Origin: Simmondsia chinensis | Taxonomy: Eukaryota > Streptophyta > Magnoliopsida > Caryophyllales > Simmondsiaceae | Direction of reading: 5' to 3' | Length of the DNA stretch: 64,000 bases | NCBI GenBank assembly: GCA_018398585.1 | Contig: JAGTTD010000015.1 | Location: 25,687,478 to 25,751,477 of the forward strand | Part shown: positions 24,501 through 33,888 of the stretch, one piece after another | Layout of the letters: the number at the start of each line of letters is the position of its first letter | How positions within the stretch are numbered: position 1 is the stretch's first letter | The notes under the pieces: generated by a model | Told to the model about the DNA's origin: nothing | Seen by the model: only the letters and a program-made list of their open reading frames with translations | Database searches by the model: none | Made by a program: the position numbers and the translations under genes

Positions 24501-27500
24501 CTTTCAATTTGAGATGGATAATTTTGCGGTACAACAACCACAGCATGGGATTTCTTTGCTAATATTCGATCTCTAAATAGCCGTTTTCCAGTAACGTATG
24601 AAGCTTCCAATCATAGTTCGAATTGTGCAATAGCGTGCGCCATTACTTGGGACTACTAACTACATCTATAAACTATAGATTCCAACTTTAAAGTGAATGG
24701 TGTGTATAATCCAGGATTAATCAAAGTGCACATAGACTAGCCCGGACACTTCTTGCACAGTTATCTGGATTTGAAGCATGCATATGCAGTGCTGATGAGG
24801 CTTGCTTTGTGTCTTGTGTCTTGTGTGCTTTGTGTCTGTTGTCTTGATCGCTTTGTTGCTCTCCTGTTGCTAGGTCACATACTCTTGGTGGCGGACCAGT
24901 ATCTCAGGTTGGGGGTCCTCGGAAACAGCCTCTCTTCAGGGTAGCCCCCAGAAGGGGGAAGGCTGCGTATATCTACCCCCCAGACCCTGCTTTTGCAGGA
25001 GCCCTTGCAGGCACTGGGTTTGTTGTTGTTGTTGTACATGCAGTGCTGATGAGACACGGCGAAAGAAAATTGTTTTTTTTTATAGATTTTGGATTTTAGA
25101 ATACTTCACATGAGGATTCTATTTGCACTGTGCGCATACAGCAGCAGCGGCTGTATCTACTATTCACGCTTGAAAATTCATTAATTCTACCATAACTTAA
25201 ATTTCATATAAAATAAAGTAAAATAGAGCACGTATTTAGAATAACCAATTATTTAAAAAAAAAAATTAGATTATAGAAAATAATATCAAATAATCATTTA
25301 TAATTTACGTTTTTATACTTTAAGACTTAAGACCCCACTTGGTCATCTAAATAGACCTGGCAATGGGGTCGGGTCGCATTAAATTCAGGTCGGATTAATG
25401 TCACATCGGGTCTATCTGGGGTCAGGTCACAATCAGGTCATATTAGACTTGGGTCGAGTCATCCTCGAGTTTGGGTCAACCTCGGGTCAGGTTAATCTCG
25501 GGTTGGGTTGACATCGGGTCGAGTCAACCGTGGGTCAGGTTAACCTAGGGTCGAGTACCCTTAAGTCAGCTCGGATTTCAAGTTGACCCATCAGGATATT
25601 TTGATAATATATTTATTCAACCGTGAAAGTTATAAATAAAACTATAAAACAAAATGACTATAATTAGCATTTTATTTAGATTTTATGATAAAGGATTTTT
25701 ATTGGGTCATTTCGGAATACAGGACGGATCTCGGGTCATCACGGGTAAGGTTATTCCAGGTTTCGGGTCAACTTGGGTCAGGTCAAATTCGGGTAGTTTC
25801 ATTTTCAGGTTTGGGTCCCAATAAATTTTAAAATTTTCGGGATTAGGTTGGGTCGGGTAGCGGGTCAAATGGGTTGGATCATCAGATGGGGTCACATTTT
25901 ACCAGCTCTACATCTAAGTGCTAAAAATGATTTAATTAATTACCTAAATCAAATTTTATAAGATTTTATCACCCAACTTTTAAAAATTCTCATGCGATCA
26001 CCCAACCCAGGCAAAAATTTTGAAAATTCCATTAGCTAACTCTAAATAAAAACTCATTTTATCACTTAAAAGATTTAAATATAATGAAGTTCATCATCAA
26101 GTAAAAAATAACAAAGTTAATCATATTTACTTCAAGTTGCTTATTCCATTAGTTTTTCATGTTTCTAAGTTTGTTCAAATTGCTCCTATATCTTTTTTTT
26201 CAAAATAATCCTTCATGTTTTACTTGGTGATCAAATTGATCCCCCGTATGGAAACCGGCCTTGGATAAAAATTATTAGATGGGACACCAATTTTTCAATA
26301 AATAACACATAAGGGCTGAATAAATTTACAAATATTCAAGACTATTCACTCAAACAACTCATTTAATTTAACTACCGAAAGTATTCAATTATAAGATAAT
26401 GTTTCAGTTTCTAATTCATCATTTTGACATACTTTCATATTGCTACAAAAGTAGGTATTCATGCCCTTCAATCGAATTCATACTAAGGATGATGATTAGT
26501 GGGAATCAAGGTCCTGAAGAATTAGATCATATGCACGTGATAAATTTTTTAATATATATTATTATGGACATCTGTCTATAGATTAAGAATGACAAGGAAG
26601 TTAGCTACTCAAGTCTTTAGAGAAGAAAACTAAGCAGCTGATTAGTTGGCAATATCAAAACATCATTTACAAGACAATGGAAGAGTTAAGAGGGCTCATC
26701 ACAAGATTTAAAGAAGGTTACTAGTGTTGATGTATAAGGATAGGCCATCTACGGCTAGCACGCCTAACGCGTCTAGCGTTTTCCTTACCATTATAAAAAA
26801 CATTTATGCCCACCAAATAAAAAAGAAATTAATTAGTAAAAGACTATAAATATTGCAATATCATTCCATATTATAAAAAATAACTTAGTAACAGTAATCA
26901 TAATAGTTGAAAAAGAAAATTTAATATATTTATGAGCACTAAACTCTTAGTGCTCATTTTATAACTATTTAGGTTTTCACTTGTGTAATGAATTTTATTA
27001 TTTTAAAGTTACATAAGTTACCAATTAAATATTGTATTAGAAGTTGAGTTTTTTAAATTGTTATTTTTTTTGTTTTACTTGGACAATAAATTTATCATTT
27101 TTAAATCATTTAAGTTATCAAAGTAAGCTATAGAGTTTTCTTAAAAAAACAAAAAAGTAAGTTATAAAGTTGGGTAATTAAATTTTCCAAATTTCTATCT
27201 AGACAACTAACTCAGCTACTATAAACTACTGAGTTGACCAAGTGAAATTTATAAAATCTTCTAAAATTTAACTTAGATTATTAATCTAGGGAGTTCTTAT
27301 TATCCTATTAAAAATTGTTATTATTATTAGAACAATAATATAACTTACAAATAATAAGAGTCACATAATTACCTCAAAAACTTCAATTTTGTTCTACTAA
27401 TAACAACTTTATTATATGACAATAACGTTACTCTGAATTTATCTATTTTTGCCAATGCAATGATCAAGTTGAGTTCAAGTCTATATTTTTTAACACAAGT

Positions 27501-28527
27501 CTACATAGTAAATACTAAAATATTCCTAGCTTTCCTCGTACGCAATAAATTGCCGTTCCGTGAGAGAAGAGACATGTAAAACTACAACCACTAAGATATC
27601 AGCAAAAGTGTCACGTTACCATTAATTCCGCATTAAATTACGCCTTCCACTAATTTTTCATCAATACAACAAGTTCAAAATATTAAAAAAAAAAAGTGTA
27701 ATTTACATATCGAAACCCTAAAATATGTGGTGTATTAATTAGTTAATTCTCAAACCTTATAAAAGCATTATTTAGTTTAAAAAATTGATAGAATAGTTTG
27801 AACACTAATGTAAAAAATGAACAGATAAATAATCAAGTTTTTCATCCTTCCATATGCTTGTTTCGACTACTTTATTAAATAATAACTTTTAAGTTAAAAA
27901 ATTATTTCATAAAACTTATAGAATAAAAAGTTAATAAATCCAAACTCAAGGTACCGCATTAGAGTATAAAGCTAATCTTAAACCTTTATTTATCTGCTTA
28001 AATTTTTAAAAAGTTGTTTAATTGACATTGTATCAAAAGGTTACAATGTTGAATCCCAAATGTCACTAATCTAAGTACAAGTATGGAAAAGCATGTTCAT
28101 TTTCCATGTCTCAAGTCCAATCGTATTTGTATGAGAGGCATATGTTAGAGCATAAAACTAAATTTTGAACTTTCACTCGACAGTTTAACCTTGCATAACA
28201 TGTTATTTCTATGACATATTAATATGTGATCCACCGTCCAAAACCCAAGCGAAGAATCGAACAATCACCTGTAATCCAAGAAATCCAAACCGAGTCATAA
28301 CTCGTGGAGAGAGAAACCGAAATCTGCTCCGGTTTGAATCCGTTAGCCCGGCGCAAAACCCTAGGATCGGTCTCCGGCAAATCGACGGCGTTTCCTCTCT
28401 TGCTTTTATCAACAGCCACGGTTACTGGCGGAAAAGGTCCGTTAAGAGTGGTCGGAATCTCGCCTGAAAATCCGCCGGAGAAGAAGAAAAAGAGGATGGA
28501 GAAAGTCAACGTCGAAATCGACGCCAT
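15517..28527 (-). CDS. PAP15: Purple acid phosphatase, PAP15/phytase type, seven exons, 541 aa
   Basis: Exons on the minus strand: 28527-28269, 23263-23072, 20981-20648, 20076-19859, 19445-19255, 18244-17960, 15663-15517; 1626 nt with stop, 541 aa. All six introns are GT/AG and phases join without loss. The family hydrolyses phosphate esters, with AtPAP15 known to act on phytate; the enzyme enters the secretory pathway. Residues 1-22 form a hydrophobic signal peptide. The five metal motifs are present: GDLG (Asp196), GDVTY (Asp223, Tyr226), GNHE (Asn279), ATWHPPW (His361) and GHVH (His398, His400), the last split by intron 5. The C-terminal exon reads [14 protein letters not shown] and IYIVRQP, matching the family end. 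The wording is closest to PAP15 rather than other PAPs. The gene spans 13 kb because introns 1, 2 and 6 are filled with mobile elements, but coding exons look undamaged. Confidence 0.93.
15865..16966 (-). mobile_element. 5'-truncated RTE LINE in PAP15 intron 6, with 15-bp target duplication
   Basis: Minus-strand pieces of RTE ORF2 are readable: the RT catalytic block [15 protein letters not shown] (about 16940), [19 protein letters not shown] (about 16420), then the C-terminal end near 16200. The 3' UTR follows, with the shared 3' block (15975-15880) and a T-rich (TTTTTG) tail. Flanks AACTCACCACCGCAA (15850-15864) and AACTCACCACTGCAA (16967-16981) match at 14 of 15 positions, which fixes both ends. 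The copy lies just upstream of the last PAP15 exon. Confidence 0.88.
17781..18008 (-). repeat. 114-bp tandem duplication covering the exon 6 splice donor of PAP15
   Basis: Units 17895-18008 and 17781-17894. The first holds the end of exon 6 and the real donor (exon end 17960, GT at 17959-17958). The second repeats CTTACTAGATTCACATG, the GA-rich stretch and a donor-like GT at 17845-17844, exactly 114 nt further on. The duplicate has drifted (CTTTGAA before GT instead of CTTGAG). The frame between the two donors is open. Confidence 0.8.
18315..18590 (+). mobile_element. 3' fragment of an L1-type LINE (RNase H end plus 3' UTR)
   Basis: A plus frame reads [24 protein letters not shown] and a stop, the usual C-terminal end of the RNase H domain of plant L1 LINEs or related reverse transcriptases. 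The 3' UTR block TAGGATGGGCTATCTATTGA with TTCTCCTTACC follows. The same 3' block recurs at 26740-26800, so both come from one family. It lies in PAP15 intron 5. Confidence 0.6.
18930..19184 (-). mobile_element. TRIM copy in PAP15 intron 5
   Basis: Same family as 11898-12196. One terminal repeat is 19116-19184 (minus-strand start TGTTAAAAAGTATAATAC, end GGTTCCTTAACA). The diverged primer site (ATGGTATTGGAGTC) is at about 19118-19103, and the other terminal repeat covers about 18930-19005. It ends about 70 bp from the exon 5 donor. Confidence 0.65.
19501..19800. repeat. Possible MITE remnant in PAP15 intron 4
   Basis: Begins near GGGCCTGTTTGCCAAAA and contains opposed AAAAGTGCTTTT-like stretches, like non-autonomous hAT elements. 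Ends are not resolved. It makes up most of the 413-bp intron. Confidence 0.3.
20150..20610 (-). mobile_element. Overlapping TRIM copies filling PAP15 intron 3
   Basis: Three diverged terminal-repeat segments containing AAAGCTTAAGCTAATGGGTG-like sequence (about 20155-20215, 20345-20425, 20555-20610) alternate with two internal segments. Each internal segment has TGCTTAAGTTA-like, GATTGAAACTCATG-like and (GCTC)TAATACCATG primer-site remnants. This looks like one TRIM joined to another through a shared terminal repeat. Nearly the whole 571-bp intron is TRIM-derived. Confidence 0.6.
21968..22210 (+). mobile_element. 5S-rRNA-derived SINE with RTE 3' end, 16-bp target duplication (copy 1)
   Basis: The head from 21975 to about 22084 follows plant 5S rRNA: GGGTGC start, GCACCGGATCCCAT, AAGTTAAGCGTCCTTGGGCG, AGAGTAGTACCAAGATGGG, TGACCTCCTGGGAAGTCC and TCGTGTTGC. 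The internal Pol III control region (A box, intermediate element, C box) is nearly intact. The tail is the 3' block of the RTE LINE (TTCTCGGAAACAGCCTCC, GGGTAGCACCGTGAAGGGG, GGCTGCGTACATCC, GCCCTTGAGGCATTGGG). A perfect 16-bp duplication TGTTGTCCACATGATA flanks it at 21952-21967 and 22211-22226, showing that the fused unit inserted as one piece. It lies in PAP15 intron 2 and does not code for protein. Confidence 0.92.
22328..22425. repeat. Perfect 49-bp tandem duplication
   Basis: Units 22328-22376 and 22377-22425, starting CTTAGTTTTCTTTGTCATG, are identical by eye, so the event is young. In PAP15 intron 2. Confidence 0.95.
22645..22734. repeat. 45-bp tandem duplication, slightly diverged
   Basis: Units start at 22645 and 22690 with TTTATTTCAATNAAAAACAT and continue through TGTTCCCACCTTATGAT. 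A second independent local duplication, 220 bp from the first. Confidence 0.9.
23770..24160. repeat. MITE-like foldback, about 390 bp, in PAP15 intron 1
   Basis: Long imperfect inverted repeats: the left arm (from AAATGTTCTTAAC, through TCAATTTAGTCCTTGGAC and ATATTAAGTTATT) pairs with the right arm read backwards (ATGTTCCTATAT, ATTTTAATCCTTGTAC, ATATTAAGTTATTGATG). Arms are about 150 bp with a short loop. AT-rich direct repeats flank it but the exact target duplication is ambiguous, so the superfamily is unassigned. Confidence 0.65.
24800..25037 (+). mobile_element. Severely 5'-truncated RTE LINE (3' UTR only), perfect 16-bp target duplication
   Basis: Contains only the LINE 3' UTR (TTGTGTGCTTTGTGTCTG-type sequence) and the shared 3' block (GGGGGTCCTCGGAAACAGCC, AAGGCTGCGTATATC, GGAGCCCTTGCAGGCACTGGG) ending in (TTG)n. 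ATGCAGTGCTGATGAG occurs at 24784-24799 and 25038-25053, an exact 16-bp duplication. It lies in PAP15 intron 1. Confidence 0.9.
25352..25910. mobile_element. Non-autonomous hAT-type element, 559 bp
   Basis: Eight-base flanks CATCTAAA (25344-25351) and CATCTAAG (25911-25918) fit a hAT target duplication with one change. Ends are imperfect inverted repeats (TAGACCTGGCAATGGGGTC against TAGAGCTGGTAAAATGTGAC). The inside is a degenerate array of GGGTC/GGTCA phrases (TCGGGTC, GGGTCAACCT, GGGTCAGGT) with no coding capacity. In PAP15 intron 1. Confidence 0.85.
26575..26810 (+). mobile_element. 3' fragment of the same L1-type LINE family as 18315-18590
   Basis: One frame reads [10 protein letters not shown], stop, AAD, stop, LA, which resembles the RNase H C-terminus with likely Gln and Trp codons changed to TAA and TAG. 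The 3' UTR GGATAGGCCATCTACGGCTA with TTTTCCTTACC matches the other fragment. In PAP15 intron 1. Confidence 0.5.
27925..28200 (+). repeat. Old TRIM-like sequence at the start of PAP15 intron 1
   Basis: Terminal-repeat-like parts (TTAGAGTATAAAGCTAATC, later TTAGAGCATAAAACTAAATT) and an internal ATTGTATCAAAAGGTTAC at the primer-site position are in TRIM order. Heavily diverged. Confidence 0.45.
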
Positions 28528-28572
28528 GGAAGGGGGAGGAGAGAGAATGTGTGTGGCGGAGGATTTTGGAAA

Positions 28573-28582
28573 TTAATTTATA
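28573..28582 (-). promoter_or_regulatory. Probable TATA box of PAP15
   Basis: TATAAATTAA on the minus strand, 46-55 bp before the ATG at 28527. A C-rich pyrimidine tract (28584-28600 read on the minus strand) lies directly upstream, resembling a plant Y patch. The leader would be short, about 20 nt. Confidence 0.5.
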
Positions 28583-28600
28583 GAGGGGGGGGAGGGGGGG

Positions 28601-29689
28601 AAGAAGGATTACAAGTTTTTTTATTTGGGAAATTAAGGTGATGTAAAATGAAAAAATATGATCCAACGGAATATATAGGATTCAATATTAAAAGTCTTAT
28701 TAAAAAGAATGGTATTATATTAGTATTAATAAATTTTTTAATTTTAAATTATATATAAGTAAATTTTTTTAACACTATATAGTTGAATAAGTGGTATATG
28801 ACTCTCAGACGTATCCGAACCCAATATGATTCAAGAGGGGGAAAGAAAAGGAAGCTAGATTAATTTATAGTGGAGACAAAAGAATTAGGAGTTTGTTTGG
28901 GGAAATTAAGGGATATAAAAAGGGATAAATTACATAATAGTATTTTAATATTTGATGTATTAATTTTTTTAGTTTATAAATTTTGTGAAATAATTTTTTT
29001 AGTCTAAAAAGTTATATATATTTAATAAAATAGTCCGAATAGTAATGTGTGACATAAAATAGGTTTCTATTCCAACTCTTCATCATTAGCATTGCTATAA
29101 AATTACAGTTCATGTGTAGCATGAGTAGAATAGCAAGAAAATTCTAGAATTATTGACAAATAACGGCATATTTTATATCATTTCACAATGTTATTTAATC
29201 TATTTTATTAAATATATTTAAGTTGTAAACTAAAAAATTAATATACTAAACCTTAAACTATTTATACATAATTTATCGTAAAAAAAGAAATGAGAAAACA
29301 TAATCCAACAGAATATATAGGAATAAAAACGGCATATTCTTTGGTTCAAAAATAGGAAACGGCATATTCTCTTTGCTTTATAACGTCTTTCGGCAGTTAT
29401 GGAAAAGCTTTTTGGCGGCCAAATTTGGATGAGGTATGGGGGCAGTGGATGTCATCTGTAAGAGAGCTACAACCAACAAGTGGGCTTTCTTTCTTTTGAT
29501 AAATATTTGGGCAACTTAGATTTGTTGTCTTAATTCGGACCTTGCGCATGCAGGAGCCGTTGTTGTTGTTATAGTTATTGTAGATTTGTTGTCTTAATCT
29601 TTTAGTCTTTAAATTTTATAAAATATTATGATGCAATGTCACTATGAAAATTATGAAAACGAAAAGTTTTAACAGCCTTCTTTCGATTT
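28601..29689. other. PAP15 upstream region, no gene; short duplications and an RTE tail remnant
   Basis: Mainly AT-rich. A stretch like 28570-28640 (ATTAATTTATAG, GGGAAATTAAGG) returns at 28857-28925, and ATCCAACNGAATATATAGGA occurs at about 28660 and 29305. So parts of the proximal promoter have been duplicated. At 29537-29575 a remnant GGACCTTGCGCATGCAGGAG plus (GTT)n matches the RTE 3' end. Confidence 0.5.
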
Positions 29690-30080
29690 TTTTTATTGCT
29701 AAAATAATGAATAAAAACAAAGGAAAATAGCTACTCAAATTCTGACAACCGAGAATAGGAGAAAACTCTACGAAAATAAATAGAATCTAGAAAATTGAAT
29801 GGCTAAAAATCTTACCTCTCTTACTTAAATAGAGGAGCTAATTCAACAAAATATAAAAGATTTAAAAATAAAAAGGATAAATACAATATAACTTATAATT
29901 ATCTACTAATCAAATACTAAGTATCCTATTTAACACCAATCTCCTCCGGTCGTGCCTCACAGCTCGCCAAGCCTGACCATCCGCTAAACCTGCCCGCCAA
30001 CCCGCCAAGGCCATGCGCCATTGACTATATGGCTGCATCATCCTCCCCTAATTGGAGAGAATTCATCCTCGAATTCTATA

Positions 30081-30194
30081 CTAGGTTAGTAATATTGTTG
30101 TCACCAAAGTACAGAACAAGGTGCTTGATGTTGAAGACTAGGTTAGTAATATTGTTGTCTACAAAGTATGGAACGAGGTGCTTGATATTGAAGA
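30081..30194 (-). repeat. 57-bp (19-codon) tandem duplication at the integrase C-terminus
   Basis: Units 30081-30137 and 30138-30194, both starting CTAGGTTAGTAATATTGTTG. On the minus strand each encodes FNIKHLV then YF and DNNITNLV. The unit length is a multiple of three, so the frame is kept. Confidence 0.9.
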
Positions 30195-30372
30195 CGTCAG
30201 AAGTCCTCATACCACTTGGAAACTGAAGGTGGTATGCTTTATTGTTAATCTTCTCGATAATATTTAGTGGACCAATCTTTCTGGTTGTTAACTTCTTATA
30301 TTCCCATGCCGGAAACCGCTCTCTAGTTAAGATCGCCCAAACCTGATCACCTACTCGAAGTTGGACTACGCA

Positions 30373-30935
30373 TAGGGATGGCAATGAGGTGGGGCGGGTA
30401 CGGGGGGTGTCTCCTCCATACCCGTACCCGCCACCCAAATTCTATACCCGTACCCGCCCCATTACTCGCCACAGGTATGAAGTGGATACCCGTACCCGCC
30501 CCGGCGGGTACAAACTCATACCCGTACCTGCCCCACTACCCGCGGGTATCCAACGGGTATGCATTACCAGCCCCGTACCCTCTCTAATGTGCATAGAAAA
30601 TGATTATCTATACCGGGTCATATTAGTTATTTAATACTACTTTTAAAAATCAATTATATTTTTTTATAACATTGATAAACAATTTGGGTTATTGAATTTA
30701 AACACATATCTTTTTAATTTGAAGGTTAATTATGTACAAAATAAAGCGGGTATGGTGGGTATGAGGTGGAGCGGGGTGGGTATGGAGCGGGGCGGGCCGA
30801 GGCCGGTACAAAACTATTCTCGTACCCGCCCCATATCCGTGATGGGTACGAGGCGGGTACACCGAACGTACCCACTACTTGCCCCACTTATACCCGTACA
30901 GGTAGCAAATTTTTCCCGCCCCATTGCCATCCCTA
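30373..30935. mobile_element. Non-autonomous hAT-type element inside Ty3 integrase, 563 bp
   Basis: Perfect 14-bp terminal inverted repeats TAGGGATGGCAATG. Flanks ACTACGCA (30365-30372) and ACTACATG (30936-30943) share five of eight bases, a decayed 8-bp duplication. The interior is rich in GGGTACGGG/CCCGTACCCGCC phrases. This is the widespread plant hAT MITE type that starts AGGGATGGCAA. It interrupts the Ty3 integrase and so is younger than it. Confidence 0.85.
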
Positions 30936-32481
30936 ACTACATGTCATTGCTTGTCACTCGCCAACTTGTACTTGGTGCTTGCCTCAAGGAGCTGTGCTCG
31001 GGTTTGCTTATATATGTCCTGAAGGTTGGATATGAAGTCTTCCGTCTTGCCATGACAACGAGTAAGATCGGGAACGGGCGAAAGATCTATCAGAGAATGA
31101 GGAACAAAGCCATAAATGAAATTGAATGGTGGAAAGCCCATGCTCCTGTTAACAGAGCTTTGTATGCAAACTCGGCTTGGTACAACTTCTGATCCCATAC
31201 CTTGGTATTCTCAACAACAAGGCAACAAAGTAAGTTACCCAACGATCAATTTGTCACCTCGATTTGTCCATCTGTTTGAGGGTGATGAACACCGCTAAAG
31301 GCAAGAGACATGTTCACCATCTTCTGTAGCGTATTCCAGAAGTAGTTTAAGAACCGTACATCCCTATCCGAGACAATGCTAGTTGGAAATCCATGAAGCT
31401 TGTAGATTTCTTAGAAGTACAATTGAGCCACATGCACAGCGTCAGCGGCTTTCTTGCAACCTTGAAGTGCGCCGTCTAGGAGAATTGATCCAGAACATTG
31501 AAGATCGAATCAATACCTCCACGAAGTCCATACTAATATCTGTCCAAGACTGACTCGGAATTAGCAAAGGTAGATATAAACTTGCGTGTACATGCCGCCC
31601 TTTGATACCCAACAAATGTGACACCTCTAGACAAATCGCACAATCTCCTTTCGCATTGAAGGCTAATAGTAGGCAGCCCCCACCAGCTTGAGCATCTTGT
31701 CTTTCCCCCTATGTCCTTCATTGTGCTTCTCTTAAATGATCTGAAGTCGCAAACTCAAGTCAGGAATACATAATCGGTTTCCCTTGAAGGGAAATCCATC
31801 GTGAATCGAATAACCTGGGACTAACCCGGTTGAGCCTCTCGCCAAATCTCCCAAAAGCGAGATCGTCCTTATACTATTTCGCCAACTTATCAAAACCAAG
31901 TACCGAAGTTTGGCTGCTAGTCACTATCAACATTCACCTACTCAAGGCATCAACAACCCTGTTCAATGCGCCAAACTTATATTTGATCACAAAGTGAAAG
32001 AGTTGGAGATAACTCGCTCACTTTGCATGTCAATCAGAAAGTTAGTCTTGGTTGTTGTTGTACTTCAGCGTCACAAGTATAATACAAACTCCTTGTTGGC
32101 AAGATATGACTTCCAATGCCTCAAAGCCCTCACCATCGCGTAAAACGCAATGTCATAAGTTGAATATTTCAACTTACTTCCATCAAGCGTCTCACTAAAA
32201 TATGCCATAGGACAACTCTCCTAACTGAGTACTGTGCCAATACTAATTTTGGAGGGGTTGGTGTGTAGCTCGAATGTCTTCTAAAAGTCCCATAAGGCTA
32301 ACACTGGTGCCATAGTTAACCTCCACTTTACTTCTTCGAAGGCGCCAGCTGCCTCTAGAGTCCAAGCAAAGGAGCTTTCCTTCATGCAATCCATGATTGG
32401 CACTATGATTGAGCCAAAGTTTGGCACAAACCTTAGATAAAAAGTAGCCAAACCATGGAAGTTAAGTACCTCACTTATCGT

Positions 32482-33430
32482 CTATAGTTGTGGCCTATCC
32501 CAAATTGCCTCAATCTTACCTTTGTCAGCCGCTAGGCTATCCTTGGACCCAATGAACCCAAGGAAAGTCACCCGGTCCTTCATGAACTCATACTTCTTCA
32601 AAGAGGAGAATAGGTGTTGCTCCCTCAACGTGCTCAGTACTTCCTTAAGATGCTCCAAGTGTTCAACTTGGTTCTGGATGAGGATCAAGATATCGTCAAA
32701 GTTGACAACAACAGATTTCCAAATAAATGGTCGTATAACCTGATTAATGAACCACATGAACGTGCTTGGTACATTTGACAATTCAAATGGCATGACACGC
32801 CACTCGTACAATCCTTCATGGGTCTTGAAGGCGATCTTTCATTCATCTCCGGCGAGATGCACATAGGTTGACACCCGCTTTTTCAAGTCTAACTTGCTGA
32901 ATACTTTAGAGTTCTGTAGCTAACCAAGTAAGTAATCCAATCTTGGACTAGGAAATCGATAACGTATTGTGATCTTGTTGATGGCTCTTCTGTCTATGCA
33001 CATCCGCCAACTTCCGTCCTTCTTCAGCATCAACAAAACAGGCATTGCACACGGACTCAAACTCTCCAGGATAAAACCTTTGGCTAGTAGGTCCTAACCT
33101 TAGCGCCTCAACTTCTCATGCTCTACTGGACTCATCTAGTAATGCAGCTTATTCGTTAAGACAACCCCAAATATTTGATCAATCCAGTGTTGGATGTATC
33201 TCAAAGGCGGTAATGTATCCGGCAACTCCTCTGGAAACACGTCAATGAACTTCCTCAACATATCTTCAACCTCACTCGATATCTTCCCGTGTTCTACCTT
33301 ACTTACCTTCCCAATCAACACAAACATCACTCTATTCTCGCCAACCTTCTTGGCGAACATGGCCCTACTTTGTAGATTTGGATTCTCAACTACTAGTGTT
33401 TGTGGCGCCTCATCCCTTTCGGGCAACAAG
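32482..33430 (-). pseudogene. Ty3 reverse transcriptase fragments
   Basis: 33429-33136 contains the conserved run before RT (FPEELPDTLPPLR, then HWIDQI). 32811-32482 contains YEWRVMPFELSNVPSTFMWF, NQVIRPFIWKSVVV and NFDDILI. The normal YFDD or YVDD catalytic motif is NFDD here, so the first residue is changed. This segment ends in the connection to RNase H (FLGFIGSKD). The two parts are separated by stops and frame changes. Confidence 0.75.
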
Positions 33431-33888
33431 ATGAATTTTGTTCCCTCAAAGATAAAGCTGTAGGTACTCTTTCATCCATCATCGGTGGAACCTCTATCAA
33501 TCTGCCATGGGCACCCTCAGCAATAGGTGGCATGCATCCATGGTAACTACGACACACCACACCTCATCCAAGTACTTTGACCTAAGAGAGAAATTAACCA
33601 AACATCGCTTCAAGACAGTTACCTGGGTTCCTTTCTTGAGACAAGATAGCGTGTAAGGGTTTGGTTGTGCTTCCATCTTCAACCCCAAGTTCTAGACAGC
33701 CTGCTCGAAAATAAGGTTCTCGTAGCTCCCCGAATCAATTACTAGGCGGCACACCTTTTCGCCAATGGTAAAGATCGTCTAAAATATGTTATTCCATGGC
33801 CAACTACCTCCCTCTGCTTCCTTAGGGGTGAAGCAGACTCACCTAATCATGAGTAAGTGGTCCTTGACACCTGCAATGGCGTCCTCTT

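Larger units (their letters stand above)
30076..31720 (-). pseudogene. Ty3 integrase fragments, split by a hAT-type insertion
   Basis: Frames near 31720-31440 hold LCDLSRG, GIKGRHVHASLYLPL and WTDISMDFVE, the last carrying the first core Asp. 31198-30944 holds the integrase end (FNFIYGFVPHSLIDLSPVP, KYKLASDKQ), and 30370-30076 continues with VVQLRVGDQVWAILTRERFP and RKIGPLNIIEKIN. If one copy of the hAT target duplication is dropped, the reading frame joins with a single TGA at a position where homologues usually have Arg. The protein would have inserted retrotransposon cDNA. Confidence 0.7.
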
